The position numbers and the translations under genes are program-made. Positions 1 to 12,719 of a stretch of DNA of 64,000 nucleotides are shown here, piece by piece; positions within the stretch are counted from its first letter, which is position 1, and the number at the start of each line of letters is the position of its first letter. The notes under the pieces were generated by a model. It had not been told where the DNA came from. It was given only the letters and a program-made list of their open reading frames with translations, and searched no databases. This stretch comes from Elephas maximus indicus. Lineage: Eukaryota > Chordata > Mammalia > Proboscidea > Elephantidae. Location: positions 75,098,001 through 75,162,000 of the forward strand of contig NC_064838.1 in NCBI RefSeq assembly GCF_024166365.1, written 5' to 3'.

Positions 1-2029
1 CTACCTCTTCACCCCACATCAGACTACAGCCATCCGGAGAGAGCCAACAAAAGCTCAGAAACCATAAACAGGTAAAGAAGAAAGCTGCTGGCATATTCAT
101 GGATGGAAATTATAGGATGGGTGAAACAAAGAGATCAGTATTTTATGTTTATATTTGAAAAAATAATACTGAGGAGGAGGTAGTGATTAGATAAAGAAAA
201 GAGTCAGATCAAAAGGGAAAAGATGAGTCATTGTGACTTAGAGAAGAAAGAAGGATCAGGGTGGGGGTAAGACAGGGAAAAATCCATAGGGCAAGCCAGG
301 GTGCGCAAAGAATTATGTTAGGGATTAAATAGTCTATGCCAGGATTTAATTAGAGATATTTCTTCTCCCTTTTCCATGCCTCATGTTATCTTTTTCTCCA
401 ACTCCAGAAGTAGGTGTGGTTTGGGTTATAAGCAGGGGTGACAGTGGGTCCCGGACACCCAACATTTGTATTCACTTATGCATCCTCATGCTTTTCCTGA
501 ACTTAAACCTTTCAAATAGTCCGAAGGTAGGATATTCTGCCAGGTTGGTCTTGGTGCCAGGTAATAGTTTGTTTCATCCCCTTTTTTCAAGCAGAATTGG
601 CCTCAGAGGCAGGGATGCACCAAGCAGAGGCCAGCAAAAGCTGAGGGTCCCTGAAACATCAGAGCCTTAGCATCGCTGTGGGAAATATGTTCCTGGAACT
701 TCAAGTTTCTCAAGACACATAACTAAATGGTGGTAACTGTTCTAAAAAATGGGGCAGCATCGGAAAATTATATAGAAACAGCTTGGAAATGGGAGGCAAG
801 ACAAAGGAAATATTTCAGTTGAGCTTGAAAAACCTACCTTTTTTCTTGTAAGCAAAGGGATTACAATCAATGGAGAGCTCATAGTCTTCTCTTTTTCAAT
901 TCTGATGTACATTGAAGATTAACCATGTGCAGTGCATTGCAACATGCAAATTGTACTTGAGATAGGTCTACTATGGCTTTCTGTTGAAGGAGCTATCAGA
1001 AGAGAAAATGCCCCACAGGTAGGCAACTCTTCCTAGAAGGCCTGAATTAGACTCTATAAGAGGGTCTGTATTGTTAGCAGGAGAAAATTTTTTAAAGTTT
1101 CTTATTTCTGCACTTAAAATTTTCCAGAAGAAAAAATATTCTCATTAATCTATGGTAGAAATTTTTCTACAGCCAGCTCTACTAGCCTCAAAACACTCCC
1201 TGCAAAACACATGAATTAAGCATGTCTTCTTCTTCCTTCAGATATTTATAGGGGTTTCATAGAAGTTCACAAATGCCCAGAACTGCATTTCAGCCACCAG
1301 AGACCAAGGACTACATTTCTCCCAATCCAACCCTAAAGGATTGGCTCAATGAGCTACTTAGCATGGTTAGCCCAGCAGCACAGCAAACCATAAAAACCAT
1401 AGGGACAGTTAATCCCAGACAAGGTTGTCAGCAGCCAGATTTTGTCCTCAGAGCCCTCCTTTCCACTTCGTTTGACCTGAGAGACACCTCCAATTTCAGT
1501 TACCAAGTGTTCATGTGGCTACATCTCTGCCCCACTTCACCCATACACCCTTCTCTAAGGAACAAGCACATTTTCAAACTCACATTGATATGTAGGCCAA
1601 GAAAAGTTACCATGGAAGGCTACCAAAGGCTTTCTCCTTTAAGTAAAATCTTTTCAAATGGTAGGCAAAGCTCAAGTAGGTGTGATGTAATTAAATTCTC
1701 TGACTCCATTGCTTATGTTTATGTGACTTCAGACAAGTTTATTAACTTCTCTTACTTTCCTATTATGGAAAATATTATTTTTAAATTTTTTATAATAATT
1801 ATTATTAATCCTAATAATATTAATAGAATATATTACAGAATTTTACATGAAAACTACAAGTTAAATTTTCTGTAATTTCTAAAACATTTTGAAGTCGGTA
1901 AAAAAGGAAGGGAAATGAGGGATGGATTAAATTTACAACGAGTAACACAAGACCAATTAATTAAAATAAATTTTATTTAAAGATTTTTTTTTTAGCATTG
2001 ATATTCTAAAGAAAAAAAAAACTCCTGTT
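1..2029. other. No recognised gene or repeat
   Basis: I see no domain, splice structure or familiar repeat here. A 200-codon open frame runs 1273-1875 (+), but its product has no recognisable family, its C-terminal third is low-complexity Ile/Asn/Phe from AT-rich DNA (about 1770-1875), and no convincing Kozak context or exon boundary supports it. The stretch 100-340 is purine-rich. Ancient, heavily diverged repeats could be hidden here. Confidence 0.5.
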
Positions 2030-2548
2030 TTAAATATACCGAAGGAAATGAGGGGCAAGCCACCCAAATATTTGTGGGAAGAATAATTAAGACAGCGGGA
2101 GCAACCTGTGCAAAGCTTCTTAGGCAGGAGCATGGCTGGTGTCATGCAAAACTTTGGCAGGAATAATAGTTTATGTCACAACAGGAAAAAAGAATTAATA
2201 GAGTAAGATGGAAGTATGGAGATGTGGTTGGAGATTGTTGTTGCTGTATGTCCTTGAGATCTGAAAAACAGGAATCAGCTGTAGGATCCAGAATCATGAA
2301 AAGCCCACAAGCCCTGCCTGGCCAATGCAGGCCACGTGCCCAGGGAAACTCCCCTTCCAATGAATGACCACTCACACCAGATCCTATCATGAATGTGATC
2401 ACATAACATCAAATCTCATCATGGAATTGATCACATCATCACTCTACTATCAAATCACTGAGAAACATGGCCTGGCCAAGCTGACACACGACCTTAACCA
2501 ACACAGTTGGGAGTAGAGTTAGAATGAACAATGGAGGCTATGGTGCTA
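2030..2548. repeat. Probable ancient interspersed repeats, family uncertain
   Basis: The stretch around 2090-2140 (GTGCAAAGCTTCTTAGGCAG) resembles a common old mammalian repeat motif built on GTGCAAAGGCCCTGAGGCAG. The stretch around 2380-2500, with repeated GATCACAT/ATCATCA words, resembles the 5' part of an LTR on the minus strand. Family names are not assigned; a repeat-library search would settle them. Confidence 0.35.
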
Positions 2549-2750
2549 TAAAGGAGTCCTGGTTGTGCAGTGGCTAAGCACTTGGCTGCTAATCAAAGGT
2601 CAGCAGTTCAAACCCACCAGCCATTCCACAAGATAAAGATGTAGAAATCTGTTTCTGTAAAGATTTACAGCCTTGGAAACCTTGTGGGGCAGTTTTACTC
2701 TGTTCTATAAGGCCTCTATGAGTTGAAATAGACTCCAAGGAATTTTTTTT
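2548..2750 (+). mobile_element. AfroSINE (tRNA-derived SINE)
   Basis: Head GGAGTCCTGGTTGTGCAGTG with a degenerate B box (GGTCAGCAGTTCAAACCCA), the central GGGGCAGTTTTACTCTGTTC block and the tail around TATGAGTTGAAATAGACTCC are diagnostic of the afrotherian SINE family. A T-rich end (2742-2750) precedes the repeat of TATGGTGCT, which is present at 2539-2547 and 2751-2759 and is a likely 9 bp target-site duplication. Confidence 0.9.
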
Positions 2751-2806
2751 TATGGTGCTCCCCCACTGTGGGATTTAAAACATTCTCATTAAAAAAAAAA
2801 AAAATA

Positions 2807-4385
2807 CTGGGTGGGACCAAGATGGCTGACTAGGTAGAAGCTTCCGCTTATCGTTCTTCCAACAAAGACTTGAAAAAACAAGTGACTCGATTACATACAG
2901 GACAATCTACGAACCTTGACCATCAAATGCAGAACTAAGGAGTTGACCTAAGTGGTAGTGGAGCAAAAAGCCAAATGCTGAAGCAGCAACGCCTTCCGGA
3001 GCCAGTGTGCCACGCCACAACCTTGAGCCCTCATGGTTCCCTGGTGCCAGAGTGGTGGGGCTGATTGTGGCTTACCGAGATGGGGCAACCATGGACGCAG
3101 GCCTAACCCCAGGACCAACCTTGGAGGAGGCCCAGTCAGTGCACAGAGGCTGCACACCGGTGTGCATGACAGGCAAACGAAATCCATGGAGAAGCAGCGG
3201 CTGTTTCTGGAGCCTGGAGCGCAGCATCCCAGACAGGAAGCCTTGGTGCTGGGCTTTGGACTAAGTGTGGAGGAGCCAGTTGCGGCTTCCAGAGATGGTG
3301 CAAGCATGGGACTCAGCACTAACCCTCTGGGGCAGTCTCAGTGGTGATCCAGCCAGTGCACACAAGCTACACACCCCTCTGGAATCTCAGAAAAAACAGT
3401 CCTCACTAAACAAGATAAGTAACTTTATCTTGCTGCACTACTCTCTCCTATCTATCTAATCCCTCCCCTCCCTGTCCCAGCCGGCTGCATTAACCTTGGA
3501 ATTTCCTGGGCCAGAGAGTGAAGTGCACTGCTGGGTTATTTTTTTTTCTCCTTCTTCTTTCTTTTCTAACCTATTCTTCTGGTCTGAGAAAAGCAGCATT
3601 TAACAATCAGTGGAAAAATCCTTCCCTGACTTCTCTAAACTGGAATAACAATACAGAACCAACTCCATCCAGGCATAAGAGACCCACAGGCTTTGGCTTT
3701 CATCCCTACAGAGAACCAGGTGGCTATTATAATGTAAAGGCAATTCTGATAGAGATCTGACTGTAATTGTTTTAGCTGAACAGTGGAAAGGCAAGTTTTG
3801 GAGATCGGATACCTCTCTACCTATTAAACTGAGCCCTCACTGATCTACACCAGGGAACTGAGGGCTGAGGCTCCACCCACATCACCCAGACACCTGTTAA
3901 AGGGGTCTGAGGCTAGCAACACCTACCAATCTATAGAGGTACATGCATTGGGCACCTAAGGTACAGCTGTAGAGCCCACCGAGCAGTGCGCTCTAGAGAA
4001 TAGAGCCACTCCTACCTCACTGACACTTGGGGAAAGGCTGTCAGCATCCTGCCCTCCTCAGAGTGTGACCCCCTGCTGCTACTAGAAACTGGCACATACA
4101 ACCGTCGTCATTACTCCTCTAAGTTAATAGGTAAGAGCCTACACCACACACTAGGTGACAAATTATCAGGACACCTGAGCTGATTCTATTCAAGAATAGT
4201 GAATGGACTCATAGGCTCGTATACCTGGTAACAGCTCAGACCAGCTGGTAATAGGACATAAGTGACTCAAAAGCTACAGCAATCAAGATAGCACAATCTA
4301 GAAGCCCATCTAGGTGTATTGTAACAAAACAAAACAAGAAGACTCAGTGAGCAAATATAAAAGAAAACATTACAATATCTAGTAG
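2807..4385 (+). promoter_or_regulatory. L1 5' UTR / internal promoter region
   Basis: This about 1.58 kb leader is GC-richer than its surroundings between 2990 and 3400 and matches the reverse complement of 25872-27659 in the other L1. In LINE-1 elements the 5' UTR carries an internal RNA polymerase II promoter; that role is inferred from family knowledge. Short open frames here (for example 2948-3319 minus and 3033-3347 plus) look incidental. Confidence 0.7.
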
Positions 4386-5477
4386 ATGGCTTGGAGACAG
4401 CAGTCGATATCAAATCACATAAAGAAGAAGACCATGATTGCTTCTACAAGCCCCCAAATCAAAGAATCAAAATCTTTCCCAAATGAAGATACATTTCTGG
4501 AATTGCCAGATGTAGAATATAAAAAACTAATATACAGAATGCTTCAAGACGTCAGGGATGAACTCACAAATGAAATAAGGCAATCTACACAAAAAGCCAA
4601 GGAACACACTGATAAAGGAGTTGAAGTAATCAAAAAGATTATTCAAGAACATAGTGAAAAATTTAATAAGCTGCAAGAATCCATAGAGAGACAGCATTCA
4701 GACATTCAAAACATTAAAATTACAGAATTAGACAACTCAGCAGGAAGTCAGAGGAGCAGAATCGAGGAATTGGAATGCAGAGTGGAGGAGATGGAGAATA
4801 AGGCAAGTGATACCAATATATTTGAAGAAAAACCAGATAAAAGAATTAAAAAAAAAAAAAGGAAGAAACCCTAAGAATCATTGGCACTCTATCAAGAAGA
4901 ATAGCTTGCATGTGATTGGAGTTCCAGAACTGGGGAGATAACAGAAAATACAGAGAGAATAGTTGAAGATCTGTTGGCAGAAAACTTCCCTGGCATCGTG
5001 AAAGATGAAAGGATATCTATCCAAGATGCTCATCAAACCCCATACAAGATAGATCCCAAAAGAAAATCACTGAGACATATTATCAAACTTGCCAAAACCA
5101 AAGGTAAAGAGAAAATTTTAAAAGCAGACAGGCATAAATGAAAAGTCATGTACAAAGGAGAATCAATAAGAATAAGTTCAGACTCCTTGGCAGAAACCAT
5201 GCAGTCGAGAAGGCAATGGGATGATATATATAGAGCACTGAAGGAGAAAAAGTGCCAGCCAAGAATCATATATCCAGCAAAGCTCTCTCTCAAATATGAA
5301 GGTAAAATTAAGGCATTTACAGATAAACACAAGCTTAGAGAATTTGCAAGAACCAAACCAAAACTACAAGAATTACTAAAGGAAATTCTTTGGTCAGAAA
5401 ATCAATACTATCAGATGTCAACACAACACAAGGTCACAGAACAAAACATCCTGATATCAACTCAGACAGGGAAATAG
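4386..5477 (+). pseudogene. L1 ORF1 (RNA-binding protein), disrupted
   Basis: L1 ORF1p is a trimeric RNA-binding chaperone needed for L1 retrotransposition. The N-terminal part (4386-4874, 162 codons) has the charged heptad-like Glu/Lys/Gln-rich stretch expected of the trimer coiled coil (about residues 60-145). After an A-run at 4848-4860 the frame is lost. The RRM-like segment follows in another frame (about 4960-5140, with the HIIIKL-type region). The C-terminal domain is readable at 5148-5477, with PRIIYPAKLSLKYEGKIKAF matching the conserved ORF1 C-terminal signature. The span to the TAG at 5475-5477 is 1092 bp, the same as the minus-strand copy. At least two frame breaks make it non-functional. 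Confidence 0.85.
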
Positions 5478-5866
5478 CAAAAACAAAATAAGATTAATTA
5501 AAAATAAAAATTGCTCAAAACAGGGAATCATTGATGTCATTATGTAAAAGGTTACAAAAATAAAAAGAGAGGGACTAAATACAGGAAGCATAGATCTTAC
5601 ATATGGAGAGGAAATCAAGGTGATATAGGGTGATACAAGTTAGGTTTTTACTTAGTCAAATAGGGGTAAATATTAAGGTAACCACAAAGATGTCTAACAA
5701 TTCTATACTTCAAAATAAAAACCAAGGTAAACATAATGACTCAGCAAAAATAAATTCAACTACTATGAAAAGGAGGAACACACAATCTACAAAGAAAAAC
5801 TTCTCAGCACAAAAAAGTAAGTGCAAAAATGAAATTGTCAACAGCACAGAAAAAAAAGGTATCAAA

Positions 5867-8800
5867 ATGGCAGCACTAAACCCATACTTATCTACACTAA
5901 TGCAGAATGTAAATGGACTAATTTCACCAATAAGGAAACAGAGAGTTGCAGACTGGATAAAAAAAAAAAAAAAAAAACACGATATGCCTATATGCTGCCT
6001 ATAACACAAACCTTAGACTTAGAGACACAAATACACTAAAACTCAAAGGATGGAAAAATATATATATACCAAGCAAACAACAATCAAAAAAGAGCAGGAA
6101 TGGCAATATTAATTTCTGAAAAAATAAACTTTAAAGTTAAATCCACCACAAAGGATAAAGAAGGACACTACATAATGACTAAAGGGACAATTTACCAGGA
6201 AGATATAACCATATTAAATATTTATGCACTCAATCATAGAGCTGCAAGATTCATAAAACAAACTTTAACAGAATTGAAAAGTGAGATAGACACCTCCACA
6301 ATTATAGTAGGAGATTTCAACACACCATTTTCGGTGAAGGATAGGACATCCAGTAAGAAGCTCAACAGAGACAGGGAAGATCTAATTGCTACAATCAACC
6401 ATCTTGACCTCATAGACTTATACAGAACACTCCACCCAACAGATGCAAAGTATACTTTCTTTTCTAGTGCACATGGAAAATTCTATCAAATAGATCACAT
6501 GTTATGTCATAAAACAAGCCTTTGCAGAATCCAAAACATCGAAATATTACAAAGCACCTTCTCAGACCATAAGGTTGTAAAAGTAGAAATCAATAACAGA
6601 AAAACCAGGGAAAAGAAATCAAATACTTGGAAACTGGACAATACCCTGCTCAAAAAAGACTGAGTTATAGAAGATATTAAGGAGGGAATAAAGAAATTCA
6701 TAGAATTCAATGAGACTGAAAACACTTCCTTTCAAAACCTTTGGGGACTCAGTGAAAGCAGTGGTCAGAGGTCAGTTTATATCAATAACTGCACACATAC
6801 ATAAAGAAGAAAGAGCCAAAATCAAAGAACTGTCCCTACAACTTGAACAAATAGAAAGTGAGCAACAAAAGAAACTGTCAGGCATCAGAAAAAAACAAAT
6901 AATATAAATTAGAGCAGAATTAAATGAATTAGAGAACAGAAAAACAATTGAAAGAGTTAATGAGGCCAAAAGCTGGTTCTTTGAAAAAATTAACAGAACT
7001 GATTAAGCATTGGCTAGATTGACTAAAGAAACACAGGAAAAGAAACAAATAACCCCAATAAGCAATGAGATGGGTCATATCACAACAGACCTAACTGAAA
7101 TTAAAAGAATCATATCAGGTTACTACAAAAAACTATACTCAAATTTGAAAACCTAGAAGAAATGGATGAATTCCTAGAAACACACTACCTACCTAAACAA
7201 ACACAAATAGAAGTAGATCTAAAAAGACCCATAACAAAAAAGAGATTGAAAAGGAAATCAAAAAACTCCCAACAACAACAACAACAAAACCCTGGCCCTG
7301 ACGGCTTCAGTGCAGAGTTCTACCAAGCTTTCAGAGAAGAGTTAAAACCACTACTACTGAAGGTATTCAAAAGCACAGAAAAGGATGGAATACTACCTAA
7401 CTCATTATATGAAGCCAGCATAACCCTGATACCAAAACCAGCTGAACACAACACAAAAAAAGAAAATTACAGACCTATACCCCTCATGAAAATAGATGCA
7501 AAAATCCTCAACAAAATTAAAAAAAAAAAAGCCAATAGAATTCAACAACATATCAAAAAAATAATCCACCGTGACCAAGTCGGATTTATAACAGGTATGA
7601 AAGGATGGTTCAATATTAGAAAAACAAATAAATGTAATCCACCACGTAAATAAAAGACCAGGAACCACATGATTTTATCAATTGATGCAGGAAAGGCATT
7701 TGACAAAATCCAACACCCATTCATGATAAAAACTCTCACCAAAATAGGAATTGAAGGGCAATTCCTCAACATAATAAAGGGCATTTATACAAAGCCAACA
7801 GCCAACATCATCCTAAATGGAGAGAGTCTGAAAGCATTTCCCTTGAGAACGGGAACCAGACAAGGATGCCCTTTATTACCACTCTTATTCAACATTGTGC
7901 TGGAGGTCTTAGCCAGAGCAGTTAGGCTAGACAAAGAAATAAAGGGCATCCAGATTGGCAAGGAAGAAGTCAAATTATCTCTATTTGCAGATGACATGAT
8001 CTTATACACAGAAAAGCCTGAGGAATCCTCAAGGAAAACTACTGAAACTAAACAGAAGAGTTCAGCAGTGTATCACGTTACAAGATCACATACAAAAATC
8101 AGTTAGATTCCTCTACATCAACAAAAAGAATACCGAAGAGGAAATCACCAAATCAATACCATTCACAGTAGCCCCCAAGAAGATAAAATACTTAGGAATA
8201 AATCTTACCAAAGATGTAAAAGACCTATACAAAGAAAACTACAAGTTACTACTTAAAGAAACCAAAAGTGGCATACATAAGTGGAAAAACATACCTTGCT
8301 CATGGATAGGAAGACTTAACATTGTAAAAATGTCTATTCTACCAAAAGCCATCTATACATACAATGCACTTCCGATCCAAATTCCAATGACATTTTTTAA
8401 TGTGATGGAGAAACAAATCACCAACTTCATATGGAAGGGAAAGAAGCCCCGTATAAGTAAAGCATTACTAAAAAAGAACAAAGTGGGAGGACTCACTCTA
8501 CCTGATTTTAGAACCTATTATACCGCCACAGTAGTCAAAACAGCCTGGTACTGGTACAACAACAGACGCATAGACCAATGGAACAGAATTGAGAACCCAG
8601 ATATAAATCCACCCTCATATGAGCAGCTGATATTTGACAAAGGCCCAGTGGATATCCATCTGCAAAAAATGAAACAAGAACCATACCTCACACCATGCAC
8701 AAAAACTACCTCCAAATGGATCAAAGACCTAAACATAAAAACTAAAATGATAAAGATCTTGGAAGAAAACATAGGGACAACGTTAGGAGCCCTAATTCAT

Positions 8801-9644
8801 GGCATAAACAGAATACAAAACATTACTAAAAATGACGAAGAGAAACCAGGTAGCAGGGAGCTCCTAAAAATCAAACACCTATGCTCATCTAAAGACTTCA
8901 CCAAAACAGTAAAAAGACCACCAAAAGACTGGGAAAAATTTTTCAGCTGTGACATCTCCGACCAGTGCCTGATCTCTAAAATCTACATGACTCTGCTAAA
9001 CTCAACCACAAAAAGACAAACAATCCAATTACAAAATGGGCAAAGGATATGAACAGGCACTTCACTAAAGAAGACATTCAGGGGGCTAACAGATATATGA
9101 GGAAAGGCTCTTGAACATTAGCCATTAGAGAAATGCAAATTAAAACTATAATGAGATTCCATCTCACTTCAACAAGGCTGGCATTAATCCAAAAAACACA
9201 AAATAATAAATGTTGGAGAGGCTGCGGAGAGATTGGAACACTTATACACTGCTGGTGGGAATGTTAAATGGTACAACCACTTTGGAAATCGATTTGGCAC
9301 TTCCTTAAAAAGCTAGAAATAGAACTACCATAAGACCCAGCAATCCCACTCCTCAGAATATATCCTAGAGAAATAAGAGCCTTTACGCAAATGGATATAT
9401 GGATACCCATGTTTATTGCAACACTGTTTAAAATAGCAAAAAATGTGGAACCAACCAAGGTGCCCATCAACTCATGAATGGATAAATAAATTATGGTATA
9501 TTCACAGTAGAATACTACATATCGATAAAGAACAGTGATGAATCTGTGAAACATTTCATAACATGGAGAAACATGGAAGGCATTATGATGAGTGAAATTA
9601 GTCACTTGCAAAAGGACAAATATTATATAAGACCACTATTATAA
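5867..9644 (+). pseudogene. L1 ORF2 (endonuclease-reverse transcriptase), disrupted
   Basis: ORF2p normally has an N-terminal APE-type endonuclease, a reverse transcriptase (RT) and a C-terminal Cys-rich region. The start MAALNPYLSTLMQNVNGL is at 5867 (ATG), followed within 40 codons by an A-run frameshift. Endonuclease motifs are clear at 6100-6660: IVGDFNTP, the IDHML block and the terminal FSDHKVVKVEI. RT motifs follow: [15 protein letters not shown] (about 7290), YRPIPL, DQVGFI, and the catalytic FADD at 7984-7995, still intact. The C-terminal portion is open at 8330-9052, then has several stops. The inferred end is TAA at 9642-9644. Multiple frameshifts make it a dead copy. Confidence 0.88.
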
Positions 9645-10665
9645 GATCTTGAGAGAAATAGTTTAAATTGAAAAGAACACACTTTTTTGTGGTTAAGAGA
9701 GGCGGGAGGGAGGGTGAGAGAGGTGTATTTACTAAATAGATGGTAGACAAGAACTACTTTAGGTGAAGGGAAGAATAGCACTAAACACAGTGGAGGTCAG
9801 CACAAATGGACTAAACGAAAGCAAAGAAGTTTCCTGAATAAACTGTATGCTTCAAAGGTCAGTGAAGCAGTGGCAGGGGTTTGGGGACCGTGGTTTCAGG
9901 GGACATCTAAGTCAGTTGGCATAATAAAATGTGTTAAGAAAGCATTCTGCATCCCACTTTGAAGAGTGACATCTGGGGTTTTAAATGTTAGCAAGTGGCC
10001 ATCTAAGATGCATCGATGAGTCTCAACCCACCTGGATCAAAGGAGAATGAAGAACACCAAGGACACAAGATAAAAACGAGCCCAAGAGACAGAAAGGGCT
10101 ACATGAACCAGAGACTACATCATCCTGAGACCAGGAGAACTAGATGATGCCTGGCTACAACTGATGACTGCCCTTTTAGGGAGCACAACAGAGAACCCCT
10201 GAGGGATCAGGAGAACAGTGGGATGCAGACCCCAAATTCTCATAAAAAGACCAGACTTAATGGTCAGACTGAGACTAGAAGGACCCTGGTGATCACAGCC
10301 CCCAGAACTTCTGTTGACCCACGACAGGAACCATCCCCAAAGCCAACTCGTCAGACAGGGATTGGACTGGACAGTGGGTTGGAGAGGGATGCTGCTGAGG
10401 CGTGAGCTACTTGGTTCAGGTGGACACTTGAGACTATGTTGGCATCTCCTGCCTGGAGGGGAGATGGAAGAGTAGAGGAGCTTAGAAGCTGACAAAATGG
10501 TCACGAAAAGAGAGAGTGGAAGGAGGGAACAGGCTGTCTCACGGGGCGGGGCGGGGGGGAGAGTAATTGGGAATATGTAGAAAGGTGTATGTAAGTTTTT
10601 ATGTGAGAGACTGACTTAATTTGTAAACTTTCACTTAAAGCACAATAAAAATTATTTAAAAAACT
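9645..10665 (+). other. L1 3' UTR with G-rich tracts
   Basis: This non-coding tail follows ORF2 and is colinear at its start with 20236-20539 (reverse) of the other L1 and, further on, with the L1 3' UTR piece at 17905-18885. It carries G-run tracts at 9702-9718 (GCGGGAGGGAGGG) and 10543-10559 (GGGGCGGGGC then seven G), which could fold into G-quadruplexes. The polyadenylation signal AATAAA is at 10644. Confidence 0.75.
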
Positions 10666-11111
10666 GGCAGTCACTAGTTTTAGTAATAGTCACACAATTT
10701 CTACTAATCCTGGGAATGTATAAAAACTATGGACTTCTTATTGGGCTTTATGAAATAGCACTATCTACTATAATGTGAACTCTAAAGGTAGGGATTTTCA
10801 TTTTATCACTGCTACCTAGAATTGTACTTGACAATAATGGGGAGTTCATGCTTCTGTGAATCCACTCTCTCCTTCCTCTGCAGTAATAGGTGATATCTAG
10901 GTGCATGATCTCCCAGGAAGTTCTCACTTTCCCCAGCCCCTTTTGCAGCCAGGTGCAGCTCTGTAACTAAGTTCTTGTCAATCGGATGTAAACAGAAGAA
11001 ACATGTGTAACTTCCAGGCTGAAATGGCAAATGTTGACTGTGTACTCCTCAAGCTTTTTTCCCCTTCTTGATACCTAAAACCAGGAAGGTGGCGTTATAG
11101 CTATAGATGAT
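10666..11111. other. No recognised feature
   Basis: I see no gene or familiar repeat here. One short minus-strand frame (10812-11030) has no recognisable product. Confidence 0.4.
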
Positions 11112-12386
11112 AGAGCTCTAGGGTAATTCTTCTCAAACTATAATGTACATATGAATCCGCTAGGGTAAAAAGTCAAATTATGATTCATCAGGTCCGTGTT
11201 TTATTGACTGTGCAAAGGCATTTGAATGTGTGGATCATAACAACTTTTGGATAACATCGTGAAGAATGGCAATTCCAAAACACTTAATTTGCATGTGAGG
11301 AACCTGTACATAGAACAAGAGGCAGTCATTTGAACAGAACAAGGGGAATCTATGTGGTTTCAGAAAGGTTGTGCATCAGCATTGTATCCATTCACCACAT
11401 TTATTCAATCTGCATGCTGAATAAATAGTCCAAGAAGCCAGGCTATAATAAGAAAAATGCAGCATCAGAATTGGAGGAAGACTGTTTAACAACCTGCAAT
11501 ATGCATATGACACAACCTTACTTGCTGAAAGCATAGAGAACTTGAAGCACGAACTGATGAAGATCAAAGATCACAGCAATCAGTATGGATTATACCTCAA
11601 CAGCAAAAATATAAAAATCCTCACAACTGGAACAATAAATGCCTTCATGATAAACGGAGAAAATAATGGAGTTGTCAAGGATTTCGTTTTACTTGGATCC
11701 GCAATCAACACTCATGGAAACAGCAGTCAAGAAATCAAATGACGAATTTTATTGGGCAAATCTGCTGCAAAAGAAATCTTTAAAGTGATAAAAAGCAAAG
11801 ATGTCACTTTAAGGACTAAGGTGTGCCTGGCCCAAGCAATGGTGTTTTCAGTAGTCTCGTATGCATGTGAAAGCTGGACAATGAATAAAGAAGACTGAAG
11901 AAGAATTGATGGTTTTGAATTATGGTGTTGACAAAGAATATTGAATATACCAAGGACTGCCAGAAGAAAGAACAAATCTGTCTTGAAAGGAGCACAACCA
12001 AAATACTCCTTAGAAGCAAGGATGGTGAGATTTCGTCTCATTTACTTTGGACATGTTATCAGGAGGAACCAATCCATGGAGAAGGACATCATGCTTTGTA
12101 AAGTTGAGTGTCAACAAAAAAGAAGAAGACCCTCAATGAGATGAATTGGCACAGTGGCTGCAACAGTGGGCTCAAACATAAGAACAATTGTGAGGATGAC
12201 ACAGGACCAGGCAGTGTTACAGTCTTTTCTATATAGGGTCACTATGAGCTGGCACCAACTCGACACCACCTAACAACTACTAACAACAAGGCCTGTAGCT
12301 TGCCCAGAATTCTGCATTTCTAATAAACTCCCAGGTGATGCCAATGATGCTAGCAGGAGGATCACACTTAGAACATATAAGTTCTA
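11112..12386 (+). repeat. MER5A-like DNA transposon remnant, split by an RTE
   Basis: The left part 11112-11198 (TTCTCAAACTATAATGTACA and then GATTCATCAGGTC) and the right part 12298-12386 (GAATTCTGCATTTCTAATAA, CTCCCAGGTGATGC) match the two halves of the common non-autonomous hAT element MER5A as I recall it. Between them lies an RTE insertion. The flanks read AGGTCCGTG and AGGCCTGTAG, an approximate target duplication. Confidence 0.55.
11199..12288 (+). mobile_element. 5'-truncated RTE (BovB-like) LINE
   Basis: The sequence starts inside the RT palm (TTTTATTGACTGTGCAAAGG, coding FIDCAKAFE) and continues through the C-terminal RT region to the RTE 3' end and its CTAACAACTACTAACAACAA tail. 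The active site reads YAYD instead of YADD at about 11504-11515 (GCATATGACACAACC), and stops and frameshifts are present, so it is inactive. The short frames at 11542-11742 and 11941-12144 are pieces of this RT. Minus-strand frames over it are shadows. Confidence 0.85.
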
Positions 12387-12719
12387 GGAGATGACCAAGC
12401 AACAACTTGGAAGTAACCTGGGTCTTATAATGAAAAAGAGAAGAGCTACTGCCCTTCCATTCTGGGCCATTTACATGGAACTGTTATATTAAGATGAATA
12501 AAATTCCTATATGTTAGCCCACTGTATCAGTGAGTTTCTCTTTTATAGATGCCTAGCCTCTCTCTAAAAAATTATAAAACTCAAAATATTATCCAAAAGA
12601 AAAATGCAGCAAAGTGACAAGGTACAAGATCAACACAAAAAATTAGTTGGATTCCTCTACACTAACAAAGAGAATTCTGAAATGAAAACAAGAAAACAAT
12701 ACCATTTACAATAGCATCC

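Larger units (their letters stand above)
2807..10665 (+). mobile_element. Near full-length L1 retrotransposon (plus strand)
   Basis: A LINE-1 element in order: 5' UTR starting TGGGTGGGACCAAGATGGC, ORF1 (4386-5477), a long inter-ORF spacer, ORF2 (5867-9644) and a 3' UTR ending at AATAAA (10644) and a short A-rich tail. It aligns along nearly its whole length with the minus-strand L1 at 20236-27659. Both ORFs carry frameshifts and stops, so it is dead. Several breaks lie in A-runs (4848-4860, about 5960-5977, about 7520-7530). No confident target-site duplication was found, because the left flank is an A-run and the right flank starts with A residues. Confidence 0.92.

Noticed and set aside
2948-3347. 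Frames of 85 to 123 codons on both strands
   Set aside because: They lie in the L1 5' UTR, have no known domain, and the region's GC content makes chance frames likely.
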